Shown here one piece after another: positions 1 through 7,752 of a stretch of DNA of 64,000 nucleotides (within the stretch, counting starts at the first letter, position 1; each line of letters opens with the position of its first letter). Origin of the DNA: Gordonia sp. OPL2. GTDB lineage: Bacteria > Actinomycetota > Actinomycetes > Mycobacteriales > Mycobacteriaceae. The position numbers and the translations under genes were made by a program. Location: NCBI RefSeq assembly GCF_003797825.1, contig NZ_RKME01000017.1, positions 1-64,000 on the forward strand, read 5' to 3'. Under the pieces are notes generated by a model. The model did no database searches and was not told where the DNA came from. It saw only the letters and a program-made list of their open reading frames with translations.

Positions 1-20
1 GCAGGGGCACAGTCGGGGGG

Positions 21-1220
21 TCAGGCGTGCACGCAGGCCTGCGTGCTGACCCGGGCCGACCGTCCCTCCGAATCGGTGAAGTTGTTCTGAACCTGCTTGG
101 CGGTCAGCACGAATCCGGTCTGGTCGGTGGTGTCCTCGGCCGCGCCGAACACGACGCCGAGCACCTCGCCGTCGGCGTTGATCATGGGACCACCGGAGTT
201 GCCCTGCCGGATCTGGCCGCGCACGGTGTAGACCTCGCGCAGGATGCGGCCGGCACGATAGATGTCGGGTCCGGACAGGTTGATCACGTCACGGACGCGG
301 ACGGCGTTCACCGTGAACGGACCTGCCTCCGGATAGCCGAGCACGATCGCGTCGTCGCCGGTGCGCGCTTCGCGGTCGGCGAACGGCAATGCGGGAGCGG
401 TCAATCCGGGGACGTCGAGAACCGCGATGTCGTTGCTGCTGTCGAACAGGACCACCCGCGCCGGCAGCTCCTGGCCGTTCGGCGACGTCGCGGTCAGCCG
501 ACGGGTGCCCGCCACCACGTGGGCGTTGGTCATGACCCGCTCGGGCGACACGACGAAACCACTGCCCTCGAGCGCCTGCCGACAACTCGGCGCATTGCCC
601 TCGATCTTGATGATGCTCGGCCGCACCTGATCGACGACGGGCAGCGTGAGCAACGCCTGGTCGGGCGGTCCGACATTCGCGACCGGGGTCCGTCCGAACG
701 GACCGATGACTTGCGGCAGGCCAGTGTTGTCGAGGAGGGCGCTGAAATCCTTGGGCAGGTCCCGTAACCATTGCGGCGCAAGGACGTCGACGCCACCGAG
801 CACCTTGGATCCGCGCACGGCGGTGGACAGCTGGGTCTCGGACGAACTGCTCAGCGGGATCGCCAACAGCCAAGCGGCCACCAGCACCGCGATCACCTGC
901 AGCACCGAACCGATGACACTGTCGACGCGGCGCACGCCCCGCGAACGGATCCCGCTGCGTGCGGCGCGGCCCAGGATCATGCCCGACACCTCGCCGACGA
1001 TGATCAGACCGACGAGCAGGATCACCCCGACGAGCAGCCGCACCGTGCGGTCGTCGAAGTTCGAGATCACGTGCGGTGCAAGCAGAATTCCCGCGACAGC
1101 ACCCAGGATGACCCCGAGGAACGCGAGTGCCGACGCGACGGCACCCTGTCGGAATCCGCTGGCGGCAGCAAGGAAGGCGATCACGACGACGACGAGGTCC
1201 ACCCATGCGGACCCGCTCAT
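21..1220 (-). CDS. marP: MarP-type membrane-anchored periplasmic serine protease
   Basis: A 399-residue trypsin-fold protease. The first ~170 residues hold four hydrophobic helices of the CvpA type, and the rest is a chymotrypsin-like domain outside the membrane. The triad is visible: His234 (in TNAHVV), Asp264 (in SNDIAV) and Ser342 (in GNSGGP), almost the same positions as in M. tuberculosis MarP (Rv3671c). In mycobacteria this protease maintains internal pH under acid and oxidative stress and cleaves the peptidoglycan hydrolase RipA; the role here is inferred from that. The ATG overlaps the stop of the Nudix gene by four bases (ATGA), so it is the last gene of a translationally coupled operon nth-thioredoxin-nudix-marP. 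Confidence 0.93.
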   Translation of the reverse strand: MSGSAWVDLVVVVIAFLAAASGFRQGAVASALAFLGVILGAVAGILLAPHVISNFDDRTVRLLVGVILLVGLIIVGEVSGMILGRAARSGIRSRGVRRVDSVIGSVLQVIAVLVAAWLLAIPLSSSSETQLSTAVRGSKVLGGVDVLAPQWLRDLPKDFSALLDNTGLPQVIGPFGRTPVANVGPPDQALLTLPVVDQVRPSIIKIEGNAPSCRQALEGSGFVVSPERVMTNAHVVAGTRRLTATSPNGQELPARVVLFDSSNDIAVLDVPGLTAPALPFADREARTGDDAIVLGYPEAGPFTVNAVRVRDVINLSGPDIYRAGRILREVYTVRGQIRQGNSGGPMINADGEVLGVVFGAAEDTTDQTGFVLTAKQVQNNFTDSEGRSARVSTQACVHA

Positions 1221-2065
1221 CGACGACCTCCCCGACGCTCGTCGTCGAGCAGTTCCTGCCGCATCGGGTCCGACAGCACCGACGCCTCGCCGACGGTCTG
1301 CGCACTGCCGGCAGCCTCGATCGCCTCGTCGAGCGGACGGACGTCATCGTGATCCCACGGCACATCCCACCCCGCGACCTCGCTGATCGCCGCGATGAGC
1401 CCACCGGTGAACCCCCACACCAGCAGTCCGTCGACCATGAAGGCAGGTCCGCGATAGGCGCGCGCGCCCAGTACTTTTCGCTCCACTTGGAAACGGCTGG
1501 CCGGCGACAGCAGCTCTCGGAGGTTCACCCGGGCGACCCTGGCCGTCTCGCCGGTGTCGATCACGCGGACGTCGCCGGGGCGGCTCCAGTGCGCGAGGAC
1601 CGGTGTGACGTCGAAGCCGGAGACAGGCACCGGGAACGACGGGAGGTTGGCGATGATGTCGACGCCGTCGGCGACGAGGCCGGTCTCCTCCTGCGCCTCA
1701 CGCAGCGCGGTACCGACCGGGAAGTCGTCGCCGGGATCGACGGCGCCACCCGGGAAGGCGACCTGCCCGCTGTGCTGACGGAGAGTGGGCGCGCGCTCGG
1801 TGAGCAGCACCTCGGCGTCGGCGGGGACGCCGCCCGGATGATCGGCGGCGCCGTCCCAGCTACCGGAGAGCAGCACCAGGACGGCGGCATCACGTCGGTT
1901 GCGTCCGAGCATCGACGCCCAGCGGGTACGGTCGCCGCCCCGATTCATCACCGAGTCCGTGACGGCCGTGACGTCGGCGGTCAGCCGACGCATCCACGGC
2001 GGGATCTGTTCGGTCGGCACGACCGGTCCCGACGACCCCGCCCCGGCCGTTGCGTCTCCGGTCAC
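1217..2065 (-). CDS. CoA pyrophosphatase-type Nudix hydrolase
   Basis: 282 residues. It carries the CoA-Nudix signature LLTER-x3-LRQHSGQVAFPGG near residues 87-107, followed by the Nudix box ending REAQEETGL near residue 130. Such enzymes cut CoA and its derivatives into phosphopantetheine and 3',5'-ADP. It is the orthologue of Rv3672c by position and motif. The frame stays open further upstream, but the GTG at 2065 is chosen because it overlaps the stop of the thioredoxin-like gene as GTGA, like the other junctions in this operon, and gives a family-length protein. The upstream frame translates into arginine-rich shadow sequence. Confidence 0.88.
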   Translation of the reverse strand: MTGDATAGAGSSGPVVPTEQIPPWMRRLTADVTAVTDSVMNRGGDRTRWASMLGRNRRDAAVLVLLSGSWDGAADHPGGVPADAEVLLTERAPTLRQHSGQVAFPGGAVDPGDDFPVGTALREAQEETGLVADGVDIIANLPSFPVPVSGFDVTPVLAHWSRPGDVRVIDTGETARVARVNLRELLSPASRFQVERKVLGARAYRGPAFMVDGLLVWGFTGGLIAAISEVAGWDVPWDHDDVRPLDEAIEAAGSAQTVGEASVLSDPMRQELLDDERRGGRR

Positions 2066-2823
2066 GTCCTCACCCCCAGGTACTGCTGCACGGCGTCGGC
2101 GATCTGGTCGGGGTTCTCGAACACCTGGGGCAGCACCTTGGCAACTGTGCCATCCGGGCGCACGAGGATCGTCGACGGGAACACCCGCGGCGCGCCGAGC
2201 GCGGCCGCGATCTTCGCATCCGTGTCCATCACGACGGGCAGGTGCACGCCGGTCTCGGTGAGGAACTTCAACGCGAGGTACGGGTTCTTGGCACCTTCTT
2301 GAGCGTGGACCGTGAGCACCGTGACCTGATCGCCGGCTCGTTCGGCGTACGTGGCGAGTTCGGGCAGCTCCCGACGACACGGCAGACACCAGACGGCCCA
2401 CATGTTCACGAGCAAGGGCTTGCCGGCGGTACCGGCGCCGACGTCGTACGACCGTCCGTCGGCCAGGCAGGGGGCACTGATCCCGGCAAGCACCGAGTCC
2501 TGGCCGATCGGCAGATCGGTCGTCGGACACGGCGCGAGCGCGGCCTCGGTCCGCGCCTGCGCGAGCTGGGTGTCGTCGACCTGGGCATCGGTGGCCCGCG
2601 CGCCGGACGCCGTCGGCGACGCGTCGGTTCCGGGTCCCGCGCCGTCGTCCCGCGGCCAGATGGCGACGATCAGGGCGATCATCACCACGATGAAGACGAC
2701 GGTCCAGCGTGCGGCCGCCGGCAACCGACCACGCGGGTGGGACGGCGGAGTGGTCGTCTCGGGTTCGTCGGGTCCAGACGCCGGATCGGTGGGATCGGGA
2801 TCCGTGGTGGGGGTCTGGTTCAC
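2062..2823 (-). CDS. Membrane-anchored TlpA/ResA-like thioredoxin-fold protein
   Basis: 253 residues. A short Pro/Thr-rich cytoplasmic start is followed by one transmembrane helix (about residues 37-57), a linker, then a thioredoxin fold with the redox motif Cys146-Leu-Pro-Cys149 preceded by WAVW. The later cis-Pro loop (VFPST) is also present. It probably reduces or exchanges disulfides outside the membrane; the specific partner is unknown. Positional orthologue of Rv3673c. The GTG at 2823 overlaps the nth stop as GTGA, which decides the start. Because marP is in the same operon, envelope redox or acid stress is the likely context (inference). Confidence 0.85.
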   Translation of the reverse strand: MNQTPTTDPDPTDPASGPDEPETTTPPSHPRGRLPAAARWTVVFIVVMIALIVAIWPRDDGAGPGTDASPTASGARATDAQVDDTQLAQARTEAALAPCPTTDLPIGQDSVLAGISAPCLADGRSYDVGAGTAGKPLLVNMWAVWCLPCRRELPELATYAERAGDQVTVLTVHAQEGAKNPYLALKFLTETGVHLPVVMDTDAKIAAALGAPRVFPSTILVRPDGTVAKVLPQVFENPDQIADAVQQYLGVRT

Positions 2824-3611
2824 TGCGTCGACAGTCCGGCCAGGTCCAGCAGGTGTTCGGTCTCGGGCCCCTTCACCAGCCGGGCGGCCTCCGTCTTGTC
2901 CATCGGACCGGTCCCGACGGCGGGGCAGTCCTTGGCGAGGATGCACACCCCACAGGCCGGCTTGCGTGCGTGACACACCCGGCGTCCGTGGAAGATCACC
3001 CGGTGCGACAGGTCGGTCCACTCCTTGCGCTCGATCAGCTCGCCGACGGCGTGCTCGATCTTGACCGGGTCGGTCTCGGTGGTCCATCCCCAGCGCTGGA
3101 CCAGTCGGGAGAAGTGGGTGTCGACGGTGATCCCGGGTACCCCGAACGCGTTGCCGAGCACGACGTTGGCGGTCTTGCGGCCGAAGCCCGGCAGGGTGAC
3201 CAGTTCCTTCAGCGTGCTCGGGACCTCACCGTCGAACCGTTCGACCAACGCCTGTCCGAGTCCGATGATCGAGTTCGCCTTGTTCCGGTAGAAGCCGGTG
3301 GTGCGGATCATCTCCTCGAGTTCGGTGCGGTCGGCCTCGGCGTAGGACCGCGCGGTGGGGTACTTCGCGAAGAGCGCCGGGGTCACCATGTTGACCCGGA
3401 CATCGGTGCACTGGGCGGACAGGATGGTGGCGACCGACAACTCGAGCGGCGTGGTGAAGTCCAGTTCGCAGTAGACGTGCGGAAAGGCGACCTGCAGGGC
3501 CCGGTTCATGCGCCGGGCGCGACGCACCAGGCCGAGCGGGGTCTCCGGAGCCCGGGATCGCCGTGGACGGGCGGGCGTCACCGAAGTGTCCGGGGTCTTG
3601 CGTGCACTCAC
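2820..3611 (-). CDS. nth: Endonuclease III (DNA glycosylase/AP lyase)
   Basis: 263 residues. It contains the helix-hairpin-helix LPGFGRKTANVVLGN, the catalytic aspartate in GITVDTHFSRL, and the C-terminal iron-sulfur ligands spaced C-x6-C-x2-C-x5-C (CHARKPACGVCILAKDC). The enzyme removes oxidised pyrimidines from DNA and nicks the abasic site. The frame is open to 3827, but the added N-terminus would overlap the divergent membrane gene and is unlike the family. The GTG at 3611 gives VSARKTPDTSV and a length close to Rv3674c; no strong ribosome site is visible, so the start is uncertain by some residues. First gene of the four-gene coupled operon. Confidence 0.93.
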   Translation of the reverse strand: MSARKTPDTSVTPARPRRSRAPETPLGLVRRARRMNRALQVAFPHVYCELDFTTPLELSVATILSAQCTDVRVNMVTPALFAKYPTARSYAEADRTELEEMIRTTGFYRNKANSIIGLGQALVERFDGEVPSTLKELVTLPGFGRKTANVVLGNAFGVPGITVDTHFSRLVQRWGWTTETDPVKIEHAVGELIERKEWTDLSHRVIFHGRRVCHARKPACGVCILAKDCPAVGTGPMDKTEAARLVKGPETEHLLDLAGLSTQ

Positions 3612-3750
3612 CTGATTCAGGTTAGCCAGATCGCCGACAACGGACTCGCGGACCGTGTCCGACTCCCGGATTTCGTTGTCGGCGGCGAGGCGACGCATTG
3701 GTAACAAGTGGGTGAAGGCGGCCACTCGGGTTGGCGGGAGGGAGATCGCA

Positions 3751-4041
3751 TTGTGTTTACTGTTCCCCATGCAAGGTCTCGCCGCGCTGCTCTTCCCGGC
3801 CGTCCTGATGCTTTTCGCTCTTGCCATGGAAAAGGTTCAGACCAGGATCGATCGTCTCGCGGTCTCCCGCGATCACGTCGAGGAGTTCCTCGAATCGGCC
3901 GACGCCGACCAGGTGGACACGCTGGCCAAGGAGGGTTTCCCAGCCGCGCTGGACGAGTTCCGCAGCCGCCGTACGAAAGGTGAGCCCGCCGCCGCGGGTA
4001 CCGAGGCCACCCTGCGGACATCTCCGCAGCGGGCCAGCTGA
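3751..4041 (+). CDS. Small membrane protein of the crp-nth locus (Rv3675-like)
   Basis: 96 residues from a TTG start, or 90 from the ATG at 3769. A purine-rich GGGAGGGAG lies 7-8 nt before the TTG, whereas nothing resembling a ribosome site precedes the ATG, so the TTG is preferred. One N-terminal hydrophobic helix (AALLFPAVLMLFALAM) is followed by a charged, probably cytoplasmic tail with a helix-rich EEFLESADADQVDTLAKEG segment. It lies between divergent nth and downstream crp exactly where Rv3675 lies in M. tuberculosis. Function unknown. Confidence 0.7.
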   Translation: MCLLFPMQGLAALLFPAVLMLFALAMEKVQTRIDRLAVSRDHVEEFLESADADQVDTLAKEGFPAALDEFRSRRTKGEPAAAGTEATLRTSPQRAS

Positions 4042-4227
4042 TCCGGCGGATCTGTCACCAGAGGAGTTGCGCGACTCGCCGCAATGGTGCGGCCAGTGAC
4101 CCATTCAACACTTATGCTTGGGCTGCGGGTAGCGTTGCACGAGGCAACACTGCAGCCGGCGGCCACGTGCGGAATCCTGGTGTGCGGTTGTCATGCGAGT
4201 GTGATCAGGACGAGAAAGGTTCCTTAG

Positions 4228-4902
4228 GTGGAGGACGTACTGGCGCGGGCCGGCATATTCCAGGGTGTCGAGCCCTCTGCCGTCGCGGCGCTGACCAAAC
4301 AGCTTCAACCGGTCGATTTCCCTCGCGGCCACGTGATCTTCCACGAGGGTGAACCCGGTGACCGGCTGTACATCATCCTGTCAGGCAAGGTGAAGGTCGG
4401 CCGTCGTTCTCCCGATGGCCGCGAGAACCTGCTGACGATCATGGGACCGTCGGACATGTTCGGCGAGCTGTCGATCTTCGACCCCGGGCCCCGGACGTCG
4501 TCGGCGACGACGGTGACCGAGGTACGCGCGGTCTCGATGGACCGCGATGCCCTGCGGGCATGGATCAAGGATCGCCCGGAGATCGCCGAGCAGCTCCTGC
4601 GCGTCCTCGCCCGTCGTCTGCGCCGGACCAACAACAACCTGGCCGACCTGATCTTCACCGACGTCCCGGGCCGTGTCGCCAAGCAGCTGCTGCAGCTGGC
4701 CCAGCGTTTCGGTACCCAGGAGGGTGGCGCGCTCCGCGTGACGCACGACCTCACCCAGGAAGAGATCGCGCAGCTCGTCGGCGCCTCTCGCGAGACGGTC
4801 AACAAGGCGCTCGCCGACTTCGCGCAGCGCGGCTGGCTGCGCCTCGAGGGCAAGAGCGTGTTGATCGCCGACTCCGAGCGCCTCGCCCGCCGCGCCCGCT
4901 GA
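4228..4902 (+). CDS. crp: cAMP receptor protein, global regulator (Crp/GlxR)
   Basis: 224 residues. The N-terminal cyclic-nucleotide fold shows the phosphate-binding cassette GELSIFDPGPRTSSATTV, followed by the long dimer helix and a C-terminal winged helix-turn-helix (TQEEIAQLVGASRETVNKALADF). Length and sequence match Rv3676 of M. tuberculosis and GlxR of corynebacteria, which control carbon metabolism, respiration and resuscitation genes. GTG start, with GAAAGG about 10 nt upstream. It is transcribed alone and converges on the metallo-beta-lactamase-fold gene, with a large palindromic repeat in the gap. Confidence 0.95.
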   Translation: MEDVLARAGIFQGVEPSAVAALTKQLQPVDFPRGHVIFHEGEPGDRLYIILSGKVKVGRRSPDGRENLLTIMGPSDMFGELSIFDPGPRTSSATTVTEVRAVSMDRDALRAWIKDRPEIAEQLLRVLARRLRRTNNNLADLIFTDVPGRVAKQLLQLAQRFGTQEGGALRVTHDLTQEEIAQLVGASRETVNKALADFAQRGWLRLEGKSVLIADSERLARRAR

Positions 4903-4925
4903 CGTTTCCCACCGCTGCGGCGGTG

Positions 4926-5168
4926 GACCCTTCGTGACGCTCGCAAGCTCGCTCCTCAGGGACCGGGTGGTCTCTGCTCGCTCTTCAGGGACCGGGTGAC
5001 CTCTACTCGCTCCTGAGGAACCGGGTGACCTCTACTCGCTCCTGAGGAACCGGGTGACCTCTACTCGCTCCTGAGGAACCGGGTGGTCTCTGCTCGCGCC
5101 ACAGGGACGGAGCTCACCCCTGGTCCCTGAGGAAGTCCGGAGCCTGCGGAGGACTGTCACGAAGGGTC
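4926..5168. repeat. Large palindromic repeat of family B at a convergent junction, loop expanded
   Basis: The left arm begins GACCCTTCGTGACGC and ends CTCGCTCCTCAGGGACC. The right arm (5122-5168) begins GGTCCCTGAGGA and ends GTCACGAAGGGTC, so the two ends can pair. The same arms occur, in the opposite head-to-tail order, at 51584-51661 and 58009-58089. The loop is filled by five 29-bp tandem units. It lies between the stops of crp and the metallo-beta-lactamase-fold gene and could act as a bidirectional terminator (inference). Confidence 0.85.
4962..5106. repeat. Five tandem 29-bp repeats
   Basis: Units start at 4962, 4991, 5020, 5049 and 5078, each beginning ACCGGGTG. The three middle units are identical; the first and last share TGGTCTCTGCTCG instead of TGACCTCTACTCG. 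The core CTCCTGAGGA of each unit resembles the CTCAGGGA end of the flanking family B arms, so the array looks like local expansion of that element. Units are contiguous with no spacers, so this is not CRISPR. Confidence 0.95.
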
Positions 5169-5200
5169 ACCCGAAAGTAGGCAAGCCCCCACGCGTCGTC

Positions 5201-6091
5201 TCAACTGTCCCGCAAGTACTCCAACTGGGCCTTGACCGACATCCGCGCGGCCGGCCACAACTTCTTGTCGACGTCGGCGTAGACCTTCCGCACGACCTTC
5301 ATCGGCTTCGCCTTCGCCGCCGAGATGCCGAGGTCGTCGAGGGCGGCGACGATCTGATCGATCCGCTCCTCGCGATGCTTCTTGTAGTAGCGGGCAACCG
5401 GACCGACCTGCGGATGATCCGGGCCGTGCGCGGGTAGCAGCGCCGCGTCCTCCCCTTCGACGATGATCCGGTTCAGCGAGTTCAGGTAGTCGCGCAGGGT
5501 GCCGTCCGACGGGTCGATGACCGTCGTGCCGCTGCCGAGGATCGTGTCACCGGTCAGCAGTGCACGCTGGTCTTCCCATTCCACCAGGAAGCTCACCGAG
5601 TCACCGGTGTGCCCCGGGGTGTACAGCACGGTGATTCGCAACCCGGCCATCTCGATGACCTCGCGGTCGGAGAGTGCCGCCGCCCCGTGCGTGAACTTCA
5701 TTGATCGTGCACGCACTGGAGCATCCACCCGTTTACGCAGCCGCTTGATGGCTCCCGTGTGATCGAAGTGCCGATGGGTGATCAGCACCAGCGCGACGCC
5801 GGGCTGCTCGGCGATCCGCTTGACGTGACCTTTCTTGTTCGGCGGCCCCGGATCGACGATGACGCATTCCGCGTTGCCCGGCGCCCGCAGGATCCACGTG
5901 TTGGTCCCGTCGAGCTCCATGTTGCCGGGGTTGTTGCACAGCAGGACGGAGGCGAACGGCGTCACCTCACGGACGACGCCGTACGCCGGGTGCACCGGAG
6001 TGTCCCCCGCCTGCGGTCCGTTCTGGTCCCCCACGGGAACCCCGGCATCACTTCCGGCGTCATTTCCGTTGTCGGTCATGCCTTCCGACAC
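5201..6091 (-). CDS. Metallo-beta-lactamase-fold hydrolase (Rv3677c-like)
   Basis: 296 residues. The zinc signature THRHFDHTG is present, followed by GHTGDSVSF and LLTGDTILG, and a final PAHGPDH. Together these give the ligand set of glyoxalase-II/LACTB2-like enzymes. A C-terminal helical extension (HREERIDQIVAALD onward) is typical of the LACTB2 branch, some members of which are endoribonucleases; the substrate here is unknown. The GTG at 6091 and the ATG at 6079 are both possible starts; GGAAGG lies too close to the ATG to serve it well. Neighbour of crp, as in mycobacteria. Confidence 0.85.
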   Translation of the reverse strand: MSEGMTDNGNDAGSDAGVPVGDQNGPQAGDTPVHPAYGVVREVTPFASVLLCNNPGNMELDGTNTWILRAPGNAECVIVDPGPPNKKGHVKRIAEQPGVALVLITHRHFDHTGAIKRLRKRVDAPVRARSMKFTHGAAALSDREVIEMAGLRITVLYTPGHTGDSVSFLVEWEDQRALLTGDTILGSGTTVIDPSDGTLRDYLNSLNRIIVEGEDAALLPAHGPDHPQVGPVARYYKKHREERIDQIVAALDDLGISAAKAKPMKVVRKVYADVDKKLWPAARMSVKAQLEYLRDS

Positions 6092-6139
6092 TACTCATGC
6101 GGGAACCACCGACCGGCGACGGGCGTGGTTGCGATCACA

Positions 6140-7288
6140 TCAGTGCGATGTCGGCGGAACGGTTGCACGTCCGGTGCCGTCGGCGGACCCGACCGCCTCG
6201 TCGACCACCTTCGGCGCGAACTCGCTCTGCAGGCTCTTGAGCAACGCCGCTCCCTGCGTGACCACCCCGGTCATCACCTCGTTGACACCCTCGGCGCCGT
6301 TGAACACCGTGAGGTTCGACGACCCGAGCCCCTTCGCGATCTCCCCGACGAGCGCGGGCAACTGCTCGATGATCTGCTGATCGAGTGCGATGCGGTTGTG
6401 CTTCGCGGCGGCAGCGGATTGGATCTCGACCGCACGCGCGTCGGCCTCGGCGATGATCTGGGTGCGGCGGGCCTCGGCCTCCGCCGGCTTCACCACCTCC
6501 GACATCAGCTGCTGCTCACGCAGATCTGCCTGGGCCTGGGCCAGCACCGACTGTTCGCGGATGATCTCCTGGTTCACCCTCGCCTCCGCGAGCGGACCGG
6601 CCTGGGCCGCTTCGGCATTGGCCTTGTCCGTCTCGGACTTGATGTGGGCGCGCTTGATGGCCGTCTCCCGCTCGTAGTCGGCCTGGTTGCGCAGCGACTC
6701 CTGCTGCGCCTTCGCCGACTCCTGGTCGGCGCGGGCCCGCTCGACCGCCGCCTCGCGCTGCACCTTGGCGATGTTGGGTGCGGCGAGCGCATTGATGTAG
6801 CCGGAGTCCATGTCGTCGATGGACTGGATCTGGAACGAGTCGACCACCAGGCCGATGGAACCCATCTCCCGCTTCGACGCCTCGAGCACCTGCCGGGCGA
6901 GCGTGTCCCGTTCGCGGATGATCTGCTCGACCGTCATCGACCCGACGATCGACCGGAGGTGGCCCGAGAAGACCTGCCCGGTGAGCTGATTCATCTCGTT
7001 CTCCTGCTCGGAGATGAACCGCTGTCCGGCGTTCACGATGGACGCGACGTCGCCGCCGACCTTGTGCGCGATCACGGCACGCACGTTGAGCTGGATGCCC
7101 TGGGTCGTCACGCACACCTCACGGATCTGGGCCTCGTGCAACGCCATCGACAGGAAGCGGACCTTGCGGAAGAACGGCATGACCCACTTGCCGTGGCCGA
7201 CGACGACATCGAACGGCGCCCCCTCCTGACCCTTCTTGCCCGAGATCAGCATTGCCTCGTCGGGTTCGGGAACGTTGTAGCCGAGCAT
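6140..7288 (-). CDS. SPFH-domain (flotillin/band 7-like) protein
   Basis: 382 residues from the ATG at 7288, which has GGAGGG five bases upstream. An N-terminal SPFH domain is followed by a long, Ala/Glu/Arg/Gln-rich coiled coil (about residues 180-310; EAAVERARADQESAKAQQES and similar) and an Ala/Gly-rich end. Unlike classical flotillins there is no obvious N-terminal membrane hairpin. Flotillin-like proteins scaffold membrane microdomains. The NfeD-like gene immediately upstream on the same strand supports this assignment, because the two families are usually paired. The pair is not part of the M. tuberculosis Rv3677c-Rv3678c junction, so it is accessory here. Confidence 0.82.
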   Translation of the reverse strand: MLGYNVPEPDEAMLISGKKGQEGAPFDVVVGHGKWVMPFFRKVRFLSMALHEAQIREVCVTTQGIQLNVRAVIAHKVGGDVASIVNAGQRFISEQENEMNQLTGQVFSGHLRSIVGSMTVEQIIRERDTLARQVLEASKREMGSIGLVVDSFQIQSIDDMDSGYINALAAPNIAKVQREAAVERARADQESAKAQQESLRNQADYERETAIKRAHIKSETDKANAEAAQAGPLAEARVNQEIIREQSVLAQAQADLREQQLMSEVVKPAEAEARRTQIIAEADARAVEIQSAAAAKHNRIALDQQIIEQLPALVGEIAKGLGSSNLTVFNGAEGVNEVMTGVVTQGAALLKSLQSEFAPKVVDEAVGSADGTGRATVPPTSH

Positions 7289-7430
7289 GGTGCCCTCCTC
7301 AGTCGGTACACCGCGCACGGGAAATGGGCGCGGCGCGAACACGATCACCTCTTGGACGGCTCATGCTACGGCCTGGTTCCACCCTGTCGTTCGCTCGGAC
7401 GACAGAGCTCGGCGCCGCGGACTGCGACGG

Positions 7431-7676
7431 TCAGGAGGGTGCCGCGATCCACGGCTCGACGTCGACGACGCGCCCCGGACGGACACCGACGACCAAGACC
7501 GTGCGGTCGAGCTCGACCGGCTCGACTGCTGCGGCGAGATACCGTTCGGTGCCGCCGCCGACGGCCAGCTCGACCTCGCCCAACGTGTCACCGCCGGGGA
7601 TCGCGAGGGTGACCACGCCCGTCGTCCCGATCACGTCGTCCCCTTCCGATCCAGCCTCCGGGCGTCCGGCCGACAT
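7431..7676 (-). CDS. Small NfeD-like OB-fold protein
   Basis: 81 residues from the ATG at 7676 (a GTG at 7703 is an alternative). The sequence IGTTGVVTLAIPGG, followed by GEVELAVGGGTERYLA and ending VLVVGVRPGRVVDVEPW, has the beta-strand pattern of the soluble NfeD C-terminal domain. These small OB-fold proteins pair with SPFH proteins and probably contact them. No membrane helix is present, so it would be a stand-alone soluble version. It lies 142 bases upstream of the SPFH gene on the same strand. Confidence 0.68.
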   Translation of the reverse strand: MSAGRPEAGSEGDDVIGTTGVVTLAIPGGDTLGEVELAVGGGTERYLAAAVEPVELDRTVLVVGVRPGRVVDVEPWIAAPS

Positions 7677-7752
7677 CGTCGCCGGCCACCGACCGCGACG
7701 CACGTCGCGGACATCCGTGGTGGCACAACCGTAGCCGCGACGACGACGTCCG

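Noticed and set aside
4180..4215. A Crp/GlxR-binding site (TGTGA-N6-TCACA) upstream of crp
   Set aside because: TGTGCGGTTGTCAT has one base too little between half-sites and a mismatched left half; no good consensus match is present.
4962..5106. Regular 29-bp repeats as a CRISPR array
   Set aside because: The units are contiguous with no unique spacers, and no cas gene is in the window.
5759..7612. A 617-residue open frame on the + strand opposite the hydrolase, SPFH and NfeD-like genes
   Set aside because: It crosses several supported genes on the - strand, and its composition (His, Arg, Asp, Val runs) is that of a complement frame.
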